This document shows positions 20,547 to 28,656 of a stretch of DNA of 64,000 nt, in pieces. The notes under the pieces are model-generated. The model was not told the DNA's origin and did not search any database. It saw only the letters and a program-made list of their open reading frames with translations. The first letter of the stretch is position 1, and each line of letters begins with the position of its first letter. This stretch comes from Plasticicumulans lactativorans (GTDB taxonomy: Bacteria; Pseudomonadota; Gammaproteobacteria; Competibacterales; Competibacteraceae), in NCBI RefSeq assembly GCF_004341245.1, contig NZ_SLWY01000005.1, forward strand, positions 178,743 through 242,742, in the 5' to 3' direction. The translations under genes and the position numbers were made by a program.

Positions 20547-21173
20547 ATGACTGATCCGTTCGATCAGAAACCCGCACACGAGGAGCCGACCGGCGTCGCC
20601 GCCGGTCTGCGCGCGCGACGGCGTCTGCTGAAGGGCGCGGCCGTGGGGCTGCCGGCGATCATGACGCTGCGCAGCGGCGCCGTGCTCGCGGCGCAGAGCC
20701 TGACCTGTCTCGCCAAACGCACCGGCAGCACCGAGCAGGGCACGACGAGCGCCGAGCCCGCGAGCGCGTCGCCTCTCACAACGAGTTCCAGCGGCGCCGA
20801 CGGCAGCGGCATCAACTGGGCGCGCGGCCAGGTGAGCAGTGTCTACACGGTGCAGCGGATCCTGAACGGGCAGCCACAGCCAGCCTTCAACGTCTACTTC
20901 GATGGCTTGGCGAGTCGCTGGCGGAAAGCGGTCGATGGGCTGGTCGTACCGGGTGCCGGGACGACGATCGACGAATCGTCGCTGACCCAGGTGTATCCGC
21001 CGTCCACGGTCAATCCGAACGACTACTACACGCTCACCCCCCTGGGTAACGGCTACTACGCGATCGGCTGGATCGACAACAACGGCGCGGTGCAGGCTCT
21101 GGGCCCCAACAACGTCGACCTGCCGGCCGGTGCGTCCTGCATGACCTCCATCCTCAACAAGTCCAAGCCCTGA
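20547..21173 (+). CDS. Tat-type exported Ser/Thr-rich protein, likely client of the HprK/PqqD module
   Basis: I do not recognise a catalytic domain in this 208-residue protein. Its N-terminus has the layout of a twin-arginine signal: RARRRLLKG (22-30), a hydrophobic stretch AAVGLPAIMTL and a likely cleavage after VLAA (about 49). Residues 59-86 are rich in Ser, Thr, Ala and Gly, and the rest is polar, Tyr/Asn-rich and beta-like, with only Cys54 and Cys198. A CGGAGA site precedes the ATG. It is the first gene of an operon with the PqqD-like and HprK-like genes, so it may be the protein they modify. That role is inference. Confidence 0.7.
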   Translation: MTDPFDQKPAHEEPTGVAAGLRARRRLLKGAAVGLPAIMTLRSGAVLAAQSLTCLAKRTGSTEQGTTSAEPASASPLTTSSSGADGSGINWARGQVSSVYTVQRILNGQPQPAFNVYFDGLASRWRKAVDGLVVPGAGTTIDESSLTQVYPPSTVNPNDYYTLTPLGNGYYAIGWIDNNGAVQALGPNNVDLPAGASCMTSILNKSKP

Positions 21174-21175
21174 GC

Positions 21176-21475
21176 GTGGTGGCCACGTCGGCGCGCGGGT
21201 GTTGGCGCATCAACCCGACGTGCATCCTTCACTGGCGGCACTGGGACGAAGGCTACGTGCTGTTCGACGCCGCGTCGGGACTGACGCACGCGCTCAACGT
21301 GATCGGCGCCGTGTGCCTCGAAACCCTCGCGGCCGGTTCGCGTGACGAAGCCGAACTGGCTGCCGCCGTGCGTCACGAACTCGATCTGGGGCCCGACGAG
21401 TTGTCGGCCGGCGAGTTGCACCTGCTGCTCGCGCGTTTCGACGAACTCGGCCTCGCCGAGCCGGTCAGCGCATGA
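21176..21475 (+). CDS. PqqD-like peptide-binding protein (HPr-rel-A type)
   Basis: This small 99-residue protein resembles PqqD-family peptide chaperones, which bind substrate peptides and present them to modifying enzymes. Evidence is the WRINPTCILHWRHWDEGYVLFDAASGLTHALN region, where the family reads a mature-protein WxxWDxxxVVFdxxSGxTHxLn pattern, followed by a winged-helix-like C-terminus. Two tandem GTG codons (21176, 21179) are possible starts, only two bases after the preceding stop. It overlaps the kinase gene by four bases (ATGA). Confidence 0.75.
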   Translation: MVATSARGCWRINPTCILHWRHWDEGYVLFDAASGLTHALNVIGAVCLETLAAGSRDEAELAAAVRHELDLGPDELSAGELHLLLARFDELGLAEPVSA

Positions 21476-22383
21476 TCGTCGCGGATGTCCCGCCCGGTGA
21501 GTGGGCGGCGGGGCTGCGGGCGGGGCGCTTCGACGTCGGCTGCGGGCCGTTCCGCTTTCGCCTGCGCTCCCGGCTCGCGGCGCTCGCCAGCCAGCTGCAC
21601 ACGCTCTACGGGCTGTACCCGATGGCGCCCGCCGCCGGGGCCTTCGCCGACTTCCACATCCGCGTCGACCACCCGCCCGGGCTGCGCCGCTGGCTGCGCC
21701 CGCAGGTGCAGTTCCGCACCGACGGCGAGGCGCCGTTCGAGCCCTTTCCGGCCGACACCGCGCTGCCGTTCCTCGAGTGGGGCAGCAACTGGTGCGTGGC
21801 CACGCGCATGGACGGCTACCTGCTGCTGCACGCGGCCGTGCTCGAGCGCGCGGGGCGGGCGCTGCTGCTGCCCGCGTGGCCGGGTTCGGGCAAGAGCACG
21901 CTGGCGGCGGCGCTGATGTTCCGCGGCTGGCGCCTGCTGTCCGACGAGTTCGGCCTGCTGCGCCCCGACGACGGGCTGCTGGACCCCTTCCCGCGCCTGA
22001 TCCCGCTGAAGAACGTCTCGATCGGGGTGATGCGCCGGTTTGCGCCGCAGGCCGTGATCGGGCCGGTGTTCCCGAAGACGCGCAAGGGCGACGTCGCCCA
22101 CGTGCGCCCCAGCGCCGACAGCGTGGCGCGCATGGACGAGCCGGCGCGCCCGGCCTGGGTCGTCTACCCCAACTTCCAGGCGGGCAAGCCGCCCAGGCTC
22201 GTGCCGCTGGCGCGCGAGCGCTCCTTCCTGAAGCTGTCCGGCAATTCGTTCAACTACGAGCGCACCGGCCTGCGCGGCTTCGAGTCGGTGGCGCGGCTGA
22301 TGGACACGACGCGGAGCTACCTGTTCGAGTACGGCGATCTCGACGCCGCGGTGGCGACGCTCGACGCCCTGGCCGCCGCCTGA
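21472..22383 (+). CDS. HprK-related kinase A
   Basis: This 303-residue protein belongs to the HPr kinase/phosphorylase superfamily. It has a Walker A PAWPGSGKST (about 134-143), followed by LLSDEFGLL with the acidic residue Asp158, and an N-terminal domain unlike classical HprK. No PTS genes or HPr lie nearby, so the target is probably not HPr. Known relatives include kinases that phosphorylate a serine of lasso-peptide precursors. Here the partners are a PqqD-like protein, a nucleotidyltransferase and an exported Ser/Thr-rich protein. Classification is good; the substrate is unknown. Confidence 0.85.
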   Translation: MIVADVPPGEWAAGLRAGRFDVGCGPFRFRLRSRLAALASQLHTLYGLYPMAPAAGAFADFHIRVDHPPGLRRWLRPQVQFRTDGEAPFEPFPADTALPFLEWGSNWCVATRMDGYLLLHAAVLERAGRALLLPAWPGSGKSTLAAALMFRGWRLLSDEFGLLRPDDGLLDPFPRLIPLKNVSIGVMRRFAPQAVIGPVFPKTRKGDVAHVRPSADSVARMDEPARPAWVVYPNFQAGKPPRLVPLARERSFLKLSGNSFNYERTGLRGFESVARLMDTTRSYLFEYGDLDAAVATLDALAAA

Positions 22384-22402
22384 GCCGGCGCCGCCGCGGC
22401 GC

Positions 22403-22885
22403 TCAGTCGCGGAAGTTGGTGAACTGCAGCGGCAGCTCGAACGTCGCCTCGCGCAGCGCGGCGATCGTCGCCTGCAGGTCGTCGCGCTTCTTGCCGCTCA
22501 CCCGCACCTGCTCGCCCTGGATCTGCGCCTGCACCTTGAGCTTGGCGTCCTTGATCAGGCGCACGATCTTCTTCGCCAGCTCGGCGTCGATCCCCTGCCG
22601 CACGGTGATCTTCTGCGACGCCTTGAGGTTCGCGATCTCGACCTTGCCGACCTCCAGGCACTGCACGTCGATGCCGCGCTTGGCCAGGCGCTGGTAGAGG
22701 ACGTCGCTCATCTGCTCGATCTGGAACTCGCTCTGCGCATGCAGCGTGAGCACCCGATCGGCCCGCTCGATGCGGGCGTCGACGCCCTTGAAGTCGTAGC
22801 GCGCGCCGATGTCGCGGTTGGCCTGGTCGAGCGCGTTGGTCAGCTCGTGCTCGTTGATTTCGGAGACGACGTCGAAGGAGGGCAT
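22403..22885 (-). CDS. yajQ: YajQ family nucleotide-binding protein
   Basis: YajQ (UPF0234) proteins bind nucleotides, and some relatives are cyclic-di-GMP effectors. The 160-residue product starts MPSFDVVSEINEHELTNALDQ and ends ATFELPLQFTNFRD, both family hallmarks, with KGVDARIERADRVLTLHA and GKKRDDLQ between them. It converges with the kinase gene with only 19 bases between the stops. Confidence 0.96.
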   Translation of the reverse strand: MPSFDVVSEINEHELTNALDQANRDIGARYDFKGVDARIERADRVLTLHAQSEFQIEQMSDVLYQRLAKRGIDVQCLEVGKVEIANLKASQKITVRQGIDAELAKKIVRLIKDAKLKVQAQIQGEQVRVSGKKRDDLQATIAALREATFELPLQFTNFRD

Positions 22886-22948
22886 CGTGGGCGTTCCCGG
22901 GTGGTGGATGACGAAGGCCGCGCAGTATAGCGACGCGGCCGCGCCGGC

Positions 22949-25900
22949 TCAGCGCGCGCGCTCGAATGAGTAGAGCAGGTCGCCGCCGGTGGCGGCGCCG
23001 CTCGCGCGGGCTTCCACGCGCAGCCGCTTGGTGAGCTGGTAGCGCACCATGAAGCTCCCCACCGGCTCGAACAGGCCCACGCCGTAGCTCACGTAGAGCT
23101 CGGGCGTGAGGTACTTGCCGAGCATCAGCGCGGTGTCGCGCGCGCCGCCGTTGCCCGAGGACTCGAGCCCGAACTGGTCGAGGCCGACCGCGTCGCCGAT
23201 CTTCTTGCCGAGGGTGTTGCCGCCGCCGGTGGCGAGCGCAGCCGCGGCACGGCCGAGCAGCGCGCCCTCCGAACCCGAGGTGGCATCGGGGGCGCGGCCG
23301 AACACCAGGTAGCTCAGCACGCTGGCGTCGGGCATCGACGGTTCGGAGAAGAGCTTCATCACCGGCTTGCGCGCCGACCCGGTGATGCGCGCGCCGGCCT
23401 TGACGGTATCCACGGTGCGCAGCGCGCGGATGTCCAGGCCGGGGTTGTCGAGCGGGCCGCCCGAGAACAGCAACTGCCCGCGCTCGATGCTGAGGTCCTG
23501 GCCGTAGATGCGGTACTCACCGGCCTTGATGCCGATGATGCCGTTGCCGCGCGGCGCGAGCGGCGGCACCTGCTCCACCAGCAGGCTGCCTTCGAGCTGC
23601 GCCTTGAAGCCCGCGGCTTCGACGCGCACGTCGTCGCCGAGGCTCACCCGCACCTTGGTGAGGAGGTTGAGCGGCGTGGTTTCCTCGGGTGCGGGGAGGT
23701 CGACGCGCTTGACGTCGTCCGACGGGGTCACCGCCGAACTGGTGTCGGGCGGGGTGATGCGCGCGCGCGGGATCGCCACCTCGCCTTCGATGCGCAGCTG
23801 GCGCTGTTCGAGGCGCACCGTCAGGTTCGGGCTGATCGCCGCCTTCAGGGTGTCGGCGTCGGCGACCTGGAAGTCGCTGCCGCGCAGGTCGAGCTGGAAG
23901 CGCTGCGCTTCCGGCTGCCAGGCGCCGCCGAGCGTGAGCTCGCCCTTGCCGGCACGCGCGCCGCCGCTGAACTGCAGCCCGCCCTGCGGGGTGCCGGCGG
24001 CCGCGAGCTGCAGGTCGGTGACCTTGAGGCCGATCGCCGGGGCCTCGAAGCCGCCCTCGGTGACGCGCACCTGGCCGCGGAACTGCGGTTTGGTCACGCT
24101 GCCGGCGAGCGTCAGGTCGGCGCCGAGACGCCCGCGCGGGTTGGCCAGCGCCGGCACGAAGGCGCGCAGCGCGACGAGCTGCGAGAAGGTCGCGCGGATG
24201 CGGCCGTCGAGGCGCCGGGCAGTGCTCGGGTCACCCAGGCGCAGGTCGGCATCGAGCCCGTCGCTGCCGAGGCCGAGCCTGATCGCGGCCTTGACCTCGC
24301 TGGCGTTGCTGTCGGCCTTGAGCTCGCCGCTCAGCGGGAAGCTCAGCGCCTCGGCGCCGCCGGTGTAGCGCAGCGTGCCGGGCCTGAGGCGCGCGTTCAG
24401 GTGCGCGGTCGGCATGCCGCCGGCGGCGCCGAGGCTCGCTTCGGCGTCGGCGGCGAGTTCGGTGTCGAGTGTGAGCCCCGCCGGCAGCCAGCGCGCGAAG
24501 CGCGCCGGGGCGAGGCGTTCGAGCTTGAGCCTGGCCGCGCCGCCGTCGCGGGTGCTCCAGTCGCCCTCGACGCACAGGCGCGTCGGTGCGCTGGCGAGGC
24601 AGAGCGCGCCGAGTCGCGCGCGCGCGGCGCCGGCGGCGAGCGCGACCGGCTGCTGCAGCCGCCAGTCGCCGATCGGCGTGGCGAGGGCGTCGAGCGTCTG
24701 CAGGCGGCCTTCCCAGGTGTCCTCGCGCAGGCCGCCGGCCAGCGCCAGCGCCAGGCGCAGCGGGGCGCCGGTGAGCTTCAGCGTGGCCTGGTGCTGCGCC
24801 GGGGTGCCATCGGCGCGCAGGTCGAGGCGCTCGAAGCGCTGGCCGCCGAGGTTCATCGCGGTGGCGGCCAGCGTGAGCTCGGAACGGCTCTGGCCGAGCG
24901 CGTCGAGCGCGGCCTTGAGGTCGATCCGTCCGATGCCGTTGCCCTGCAGCGCGAGATCGCGGCCGCCGAGGTCGAGCGTCACGCGCGGCTGCCGGCGCGG
25001 CCCGGCGAGGCGCCCCTCGCCGTTGAGCGTGCCGCGCGCGCCGGGCACGGCCTTGCCGAAGTCGGGCACGCGCAGCTTGAAGCCGAGGTCCCAGTCGCGG
25101 TCGAGCGTGCCGGCGGCGTCGAGGCGCGCGCCGCCGAGGGCCAGGGCGAGGCGCGGCAGCTCCACGCGCTCGCCGTCGAGCATCACGCGCAGCGCTCCGT
25201 CGAGCGGCTGGCCGTTCAGCGTGCCCTGGAGCGCGTCGAGGGTGGCGGTGGCCTGGAGGCCGCCGTCCGCGCGCAGGCGTCCGTCGGTGGCCAGCGCGAA
25301 GCCGATGCGCCCCGGCCATTGCGCGGCGAAGGCACCGGGGTTGAGCGCCTTGCCGTCGAGGGCGGCGCGCCATTCGAGCTGCGGCGCCCAGCGCACGCCG
25401 GCATGCCCGCTGAGGTGGCCGTCGAGGGTGTCGCCCTGCAGCTCGGCGAGTTCGACCGCCTCGCTGCTGCCGCTGCCGGCGAGTTGCCAGCTGCCGGCGG
25501 GGATGTTCGGCCCGCGCAGTTGCGCGGCGAGGCTGAAGCGGTAGTCCGCCGGCGTGCCCGCGGCCTTGAAGCGGCCGTCGCGGCTTTCCACCTGGGCTGC
25601 GCCGAGCAGCGGCCAGACCAGGTTCTGCCACGCGCCGGCGGCACTGAAGCGCTGTTCGGCGAAGGCGTAGTCGCCGTGGGCGGTGAGCGCGAGGCGGCCG
25701 TCCGCCGAGGTGAGCGCGAGGCGTTCGAGGTGGATCGCCTGCGCGCCGCCCTGCGCGACCACCGCCGCGGTGACCTTGCCGAGGGCGTCGGCGGCGAGCC
25801 CGGCGTCGACCGTCGCGCGGTAGTCGGCCGGCGAGCCGACGAAGGCGAAGCGCCCCTGCGGGCTGTGCACCGTCGGCGCCTCCAGCGGCCACAGCAGGTT

Positions 25901-26887
25901 CTCCCACTCGCCGGTGAGATCGAGGCGGGGGGCGGGGTCGCTCAGCACGGCATCGCCGCGCACCCGCAGCCGGCTCGGCGTGCCGTCCAGGCCGAGGTCG
26001 AGGCGCTCGATGTGCGCCCGCGTGCGGTCGCCGTCGGCCTGCGCCGCGGCGACCAGCGGCTTGCCGGCGAGTTCGGGGACGAGCGCGCCGAGCTCCACGG
26101 GCTCGACCTCGACGCGGGCGCGCCAGGTGAGGCCGCCGAGCAGGTCGCCGACCTCGGCCTCGACCTGCGTGCGTGCGGCGCCTTCGGTGCGGTGGCTGAG
26201 CGTCAGGCGCTGCGCGTCGCCGGTGATCCGGCCGCTGCCCTCGAGCGCACCGCCGAGCGGCGTCGTGGCGAGGCGCCAGTGCAGCTCGAGCTGCGCCGGC
26301 CAGGCGCCGGCGGGCTGCACGCTGCCCGCCGCCGAGGCGCTGAGCCCGGGCAGGGCGAGCTCGAGCGCTTCCAGCGCGAGGCCGTCGTGGTCGAGGCGTG
26401 CGCGCAGCCGCGCCCGGTCGAGGACGAAGGGCGCCGCCGTACCGCTCTGCACGCGTACTTCGTCGACCTCGACGGCATCGAGGGCGAGCGCGAGCGGCAG
26501 GCGCAGCTCCGGCAGCCCCTGGGGCGCCGCCGGGGAGGGCTCGGCGGTGGCCGCCGGCGCCGCCGGCAGGGCGAGGTCGAGGCCGGCGACGCGCAGGCGT
26601 TCGATGTGCAGGCGCGGCTCGAACAGCGCCCGCGGCGACCAGTCGAGTGCGAACTCGCGCAGCTCGACGCGCAGTTCGCCGGCGTGGTAGCGCAGCCCGG
26701 CGAGCGTGAAGCCACCGAGCACGCGACCGCTCGCGTGCTCGACCTGCAGCTCGCCGGGCACGAAGCGCTGCGCGGCGGCGAGCACCACCGCGAGGCCGCG
26801 CTCGCTGCCGAGCAGCCAGCCGCCGGCGGCCGCGACGCCGGCGAGCGCGGCGAGCGGTGCGAGCCACAGCCAGTGGCGCCGCCTCAC
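22949..26887 (-). CDS. tamB: Translocation and assembly module protein TamB
   Basis: TamB is a very long inner-membrane-anchored, periplasm-spanning beta protein (DUF490) that works with TamA in outer-membrane protein insertion and lipid traffic. It starts at the GTG at 26887, overlapping the tamA stop (GTGA), and has 1312 residues. It opens with RRRHWLWLAPLAALAGVAAAGGW (an anchor helix), followed by repetitive beta-strand sequence. The C-terminal DUF490 region contains SVLSYLVFGRAPD and ends in a beta-barrel-like strand, LLYSFERAR. Confidence 0.93.
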   Translation of the reverse strand: MRRRHWLWLAPLAALAGVAAAGGWLLGSERGLAVVLAAAQRFVPGELQVEHASGRVLGGFTLAGLRYHAGELRVELREFALDWSPRALFEPRLHIERLRVAGLDLALPAAPAATAEPSPAAPQGLPELRLPLALALDAVEVDEVRVQSGTAAPFVLDRARLRARLDHDGLALEALELALPGLSASAAGSVQPAGAWPAQLELHWRLATTPLGGALEGSGRITGDAQRLTLSHRTEGAARTQVEAEVGDLLGGLTWRARVEVEPVELGALVPELAGKPLVAAAQADGDRTRAHIERLDLGLDGTPSRLRVRGDAVLSDPAPRLDLTGEWENLLWPLEAPTVHSPQGRFAFVGSPADYRATVDAGLAADALGKVTAAVVAQGGAQAIHLERLALTSADGRLALTAHGDYAFAEQRFSAAGAWQNLVWPLLGAAQVESRDGRFKAAGTPADYRFSLAAQLRGPNIPAGSWQLAGSGSSEAVELAELQGDTLDGHLSGHAGVRWAPQLEWRAALDGKALNPGAFAAQWPGRIGFALATDGRLRADGGLQATATLDALQGTLNGQPLDGALRVMLDGERVELPRLALALGGARLDAAGTLDRDWDLGFKLRVPDFGKAVPGARGTLNGEGRLAGPRRQPRVTLDLGGRDLALQGNGIGRIDLKAALDALGQSRSELTLAATAMNLGGQRFERLDLRADGTPAQHQATLKLTGAPLRLALALAGGLREDTWEGRLQTLDALATPIGDWRLQQPVALAAGAARARLGALCLASAPTRLCVEGDWSTRDGGAARLKLERLAPARFARWLPAGLTLDTELAADAEASLGAAGGMPTAHLNARLRPGTLRYTGGAEALSFPLSGELKADSNASEVKAAIRLGLGSDGLDADLRLGDPSTARRLDGRIRATFSQLVALRAFVPALANPRGRLGADLTLAGSVTKPQFRGQVRVTEGGFEAPAIGLKVTDLQLAAAGTPQGGLQFSGGARAGKGELTLGGAWQPEAQRFQLDLRGSDFQVADADTLKAAISPNLTVRLEQRQLRIEGEVAIPRARITPPDTSSAVTPSDDVKRVDLPAPEETTPLNLLTKVRVSLGDDVRVEAAGFKAQLEGSLLVEQVPPLAPRGNGIIGIKAGEYRIYGQDLSIERGQLLFSGGPLDNPGLDIRALRTVDTVKAGARITGSARKPVMKLFSEPSMPDASVLSYLVFGRAPDATSGSEGALLGRAAAALATGGGNTLGKKIGDAVGLDQFGLESSGNGGARDTALMLGKYLTPELYVSYGVGLFEPVGSFMVRYQLTKRLRVEARASGAATGGDLLYSFERAR

Positions 26888-28656
26888 AGGTCCGGCCCCA
26901 GCGTGAAGTGGATGCGGAAGGCGTCGCCGGGCTCGTCGAAACCGTGGGCGAGGTCGAGGCGGATCGGGCCGATCGGCGAGGACCAGCGCACCCCGAGCCC
27001 GGCGCCGACCTTGAACTCGGGGGACTCGTCGAAGGCGTCGCCGACGTCGACGAAGGCGGCCACGCTCCACGGGCCGTCGACGCGGTGCTCGTACTCGAGG
27101 CTGCCGACGATCAGGCGCTTGCCGCCCAGCACCTTGTCGTCGGAGTCGCGCGGGCCGATCGACTTGTAGTCGTAGCCGCGCACGCTGTTGTCCCCGCCCG
27201 CGGCGAAGCGGATCGACGGCGGCAGCGCCGGGTCGTTCGACGACCAGGTGGTGCCGAGGTCGCCGCGGGTGAGCAGGCGGCTGTCCGCGGTGAGGCGCCA
27301 CACCCACTTCGCGCTGACGCTCGCCTGCACGAACGAGAGGTCGGACAGCAGCGGCTCGGCGGCGCCGCGCAGGCGCAGGTCTAGGCGCGTGCCCTGGCTG
27401 ACGTTCATGCGGTCGTCGGCCTCGATCCGCGACCAGGTGACGCCGGGGATCAGCAGCTTGGAGTTGCGCAGCTCCTCGTCCTCGCGGTAGCGCTCGAACT
27501 GGTAGTCGAGCGACAGCACGCGCTGCCAGAGGCCGTCCTGGTGGCGCGCGCCGACCCCGAACAGGCCGACCTCGCTGAACAGCGTGCTGGAGTCCTCGCG
27601 CTCGAAGCCGGTGCGGATCGCGTACTGGTCGGTGCGCGGGTCCTCGCCGGGGATCAGGTACTCGCCGGTCAGCGTCGACTTCACCGGCGCCAGGCGCAGG
27701 TCGACGTTGAGGCGGTGGCCCTCGGCGTTGATCCAGCGATCGGCGTAGGCGATGCGCGCACGCGGCCCGGTGTCGGTGCCGTAGCCGAGGCCGAAGTCGT
27801 AGCGCTCGCGCGCCCGCGGCGTGAGCCTGACGTCGACCGGGATGGTGTCGCCCTCGGCGCGCTCCGGGCCGGCCTGCAGCTCGATCTCCTGGAAGTAGTC
27901 GGCGTCGGCGAGCGCGCTCTGCAGGTCGATCAGCGCCGTGGCGTCGTAGGGGCTGCCGGGCTGGATGCGGTTGTAGCGTGCGAGCAGCTGCGGGCTCAGG
28001 AAGCCCTGCTGGAAGCTCACGGCGCCGAAGCGGTAGCGCTTGCCGCTGCTGAGGTGCAGTTCGACGTCGGCGGTGTGCGCGCCGGCGTCGACGCGCACCT
28101 CGCTCACCTCGAAGCGCGCCTCGAAGTAGCCGCGCTCGGTGGCGAGGCCCTGCAGCGCCGACTTGAACTGCTCGTAGCGCGGGTGTTCGAGCACCTCGCC
28201 GGGGCGCAGCGGGTTCTTCGCCAGCAGTTGCGCGAAGGCCGGGTCGTCGTGCGCCGCGCCGTCGACGCGCACGTCGACGGCACGCAGGCGCACCGGCTCG
28301 CCGGGGCTGATGCGATAGGTCGCGACGAAGCCCTCGGCGGCGGACGCGAGCTCGGCGTCGATGCGCGGGCTGTAGTAGCCGAAGGGTTCGAGCGCGCTGC
28401 GGATGACGCCGAGGTTGCGCGCGTGCAGCCACTGCGCGCGGGTGTCGCTGACCTTGCCGCCGTCGGCGGGGTTGTTGGCGTCGAGCAGGGTCTGGACGTT
28501 GCCGCGCAGGCGCTCGTCGTCCAGCCCCTCGACCCGCAGGTGCAGCGGACGCTCGCCGTCGGCAGCCGCGGCGTCGCCGTCGGCCGCGAACGCCGGCATG
28601 CCGAGCAGGGCGAACAGCAGCGCGAGCGTCGGCCGGCGGCGCCGCTCACCCGCCAT
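26884..28656 (-). CDS. tamA: Translocation and assembly module subunit TamA
   Basis: TamA is an Omp85-family outer-membrane barrel with three POTRA domains. The ATG at 28656 gives 590 residues with a signal peptide (LALLFALLGMPAFAA). POTRA repeats follow to about residue 270, then a 16-strand barrel ending in the typical GPIRLDLAHGFDEPGDAFRIHFTLG. The start lies inside the preceding kinase gene (11-base overlap), and tamB starts within its stop, so the genes are translationally coupled. Confidence 0.94.
   Translation of the reverse strand: MAGERRRRPTLALLFALLGMPAFAADGDAAAADGERPLHLRVEGLDDERLRGNVQTLLDANNPADGGKVSDTRAQWLHARNLGVIRSALEPFGYYSPRIDAELASAAEGFVATYRISPGEPVRLRAVDVRVDGAAHDDPAFAQLLAKNPLRPGEVLEHPRYEQFKSALQGLATERGYFEARFEVSEVRVDAGAHTADVELHLSSGKRYRFGAVSFQQGFLSPQLLARYNRIQPGSPYDATALIDLQSALADADYFQEIELQAGPERAEGDTIPVDVRLTPRARERYDFGLGYGTDTGPRARIAYADRWINAEGHRLNVDLRLAPVKSTLTGEYLIPGEDPRTDQYAIRTGFEREDSSTLFSEVGLFGVGARHQDGLWQRVLSLDYQFERYREDEELRNSKLLIPGVTWSRIEADDRMNVSQGTRLDLRLRGAAEPLLSDLSFVQASVSAKWVWRLTADSRLLTRGDLGTTWSSNDPALPPSIRFAAGGDNSVRGYDYKSIGPRDSDDKVLGGKRLIVGSLEYEHRVDGPWSVAAFVDVGDAFDESPEFKVGAGLGVRWSSPIGPIRLDLAHGFDEPGDAFRIHFTLGPDL

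Noticed and set aside
17495..20554. A 1019-codon open frame on the plus strand
   Set aside because: It runs antisense to dedA, the degP-like gene and the nucleotidyltransferase, all with clear motifs. The low-complexity Arg/Ala/His product is an artefact.
20461..20554. Short leader-peptide frame (MQMTSAPMPSAAAMASAA and on) before the Tat-protein gene
   Set aside because: It begins within a few bases of the predicted -10, has no ribosome-binding site, and its Met/Ala-rich content looks like chance in GC-rich DNA.
26888..28432. N-terminal extension of the tamB frame
   Set aside because: The frame stays open through tamA, but TamB homologues start with an anchor helix, which appears exactly after the GTG at 26887.
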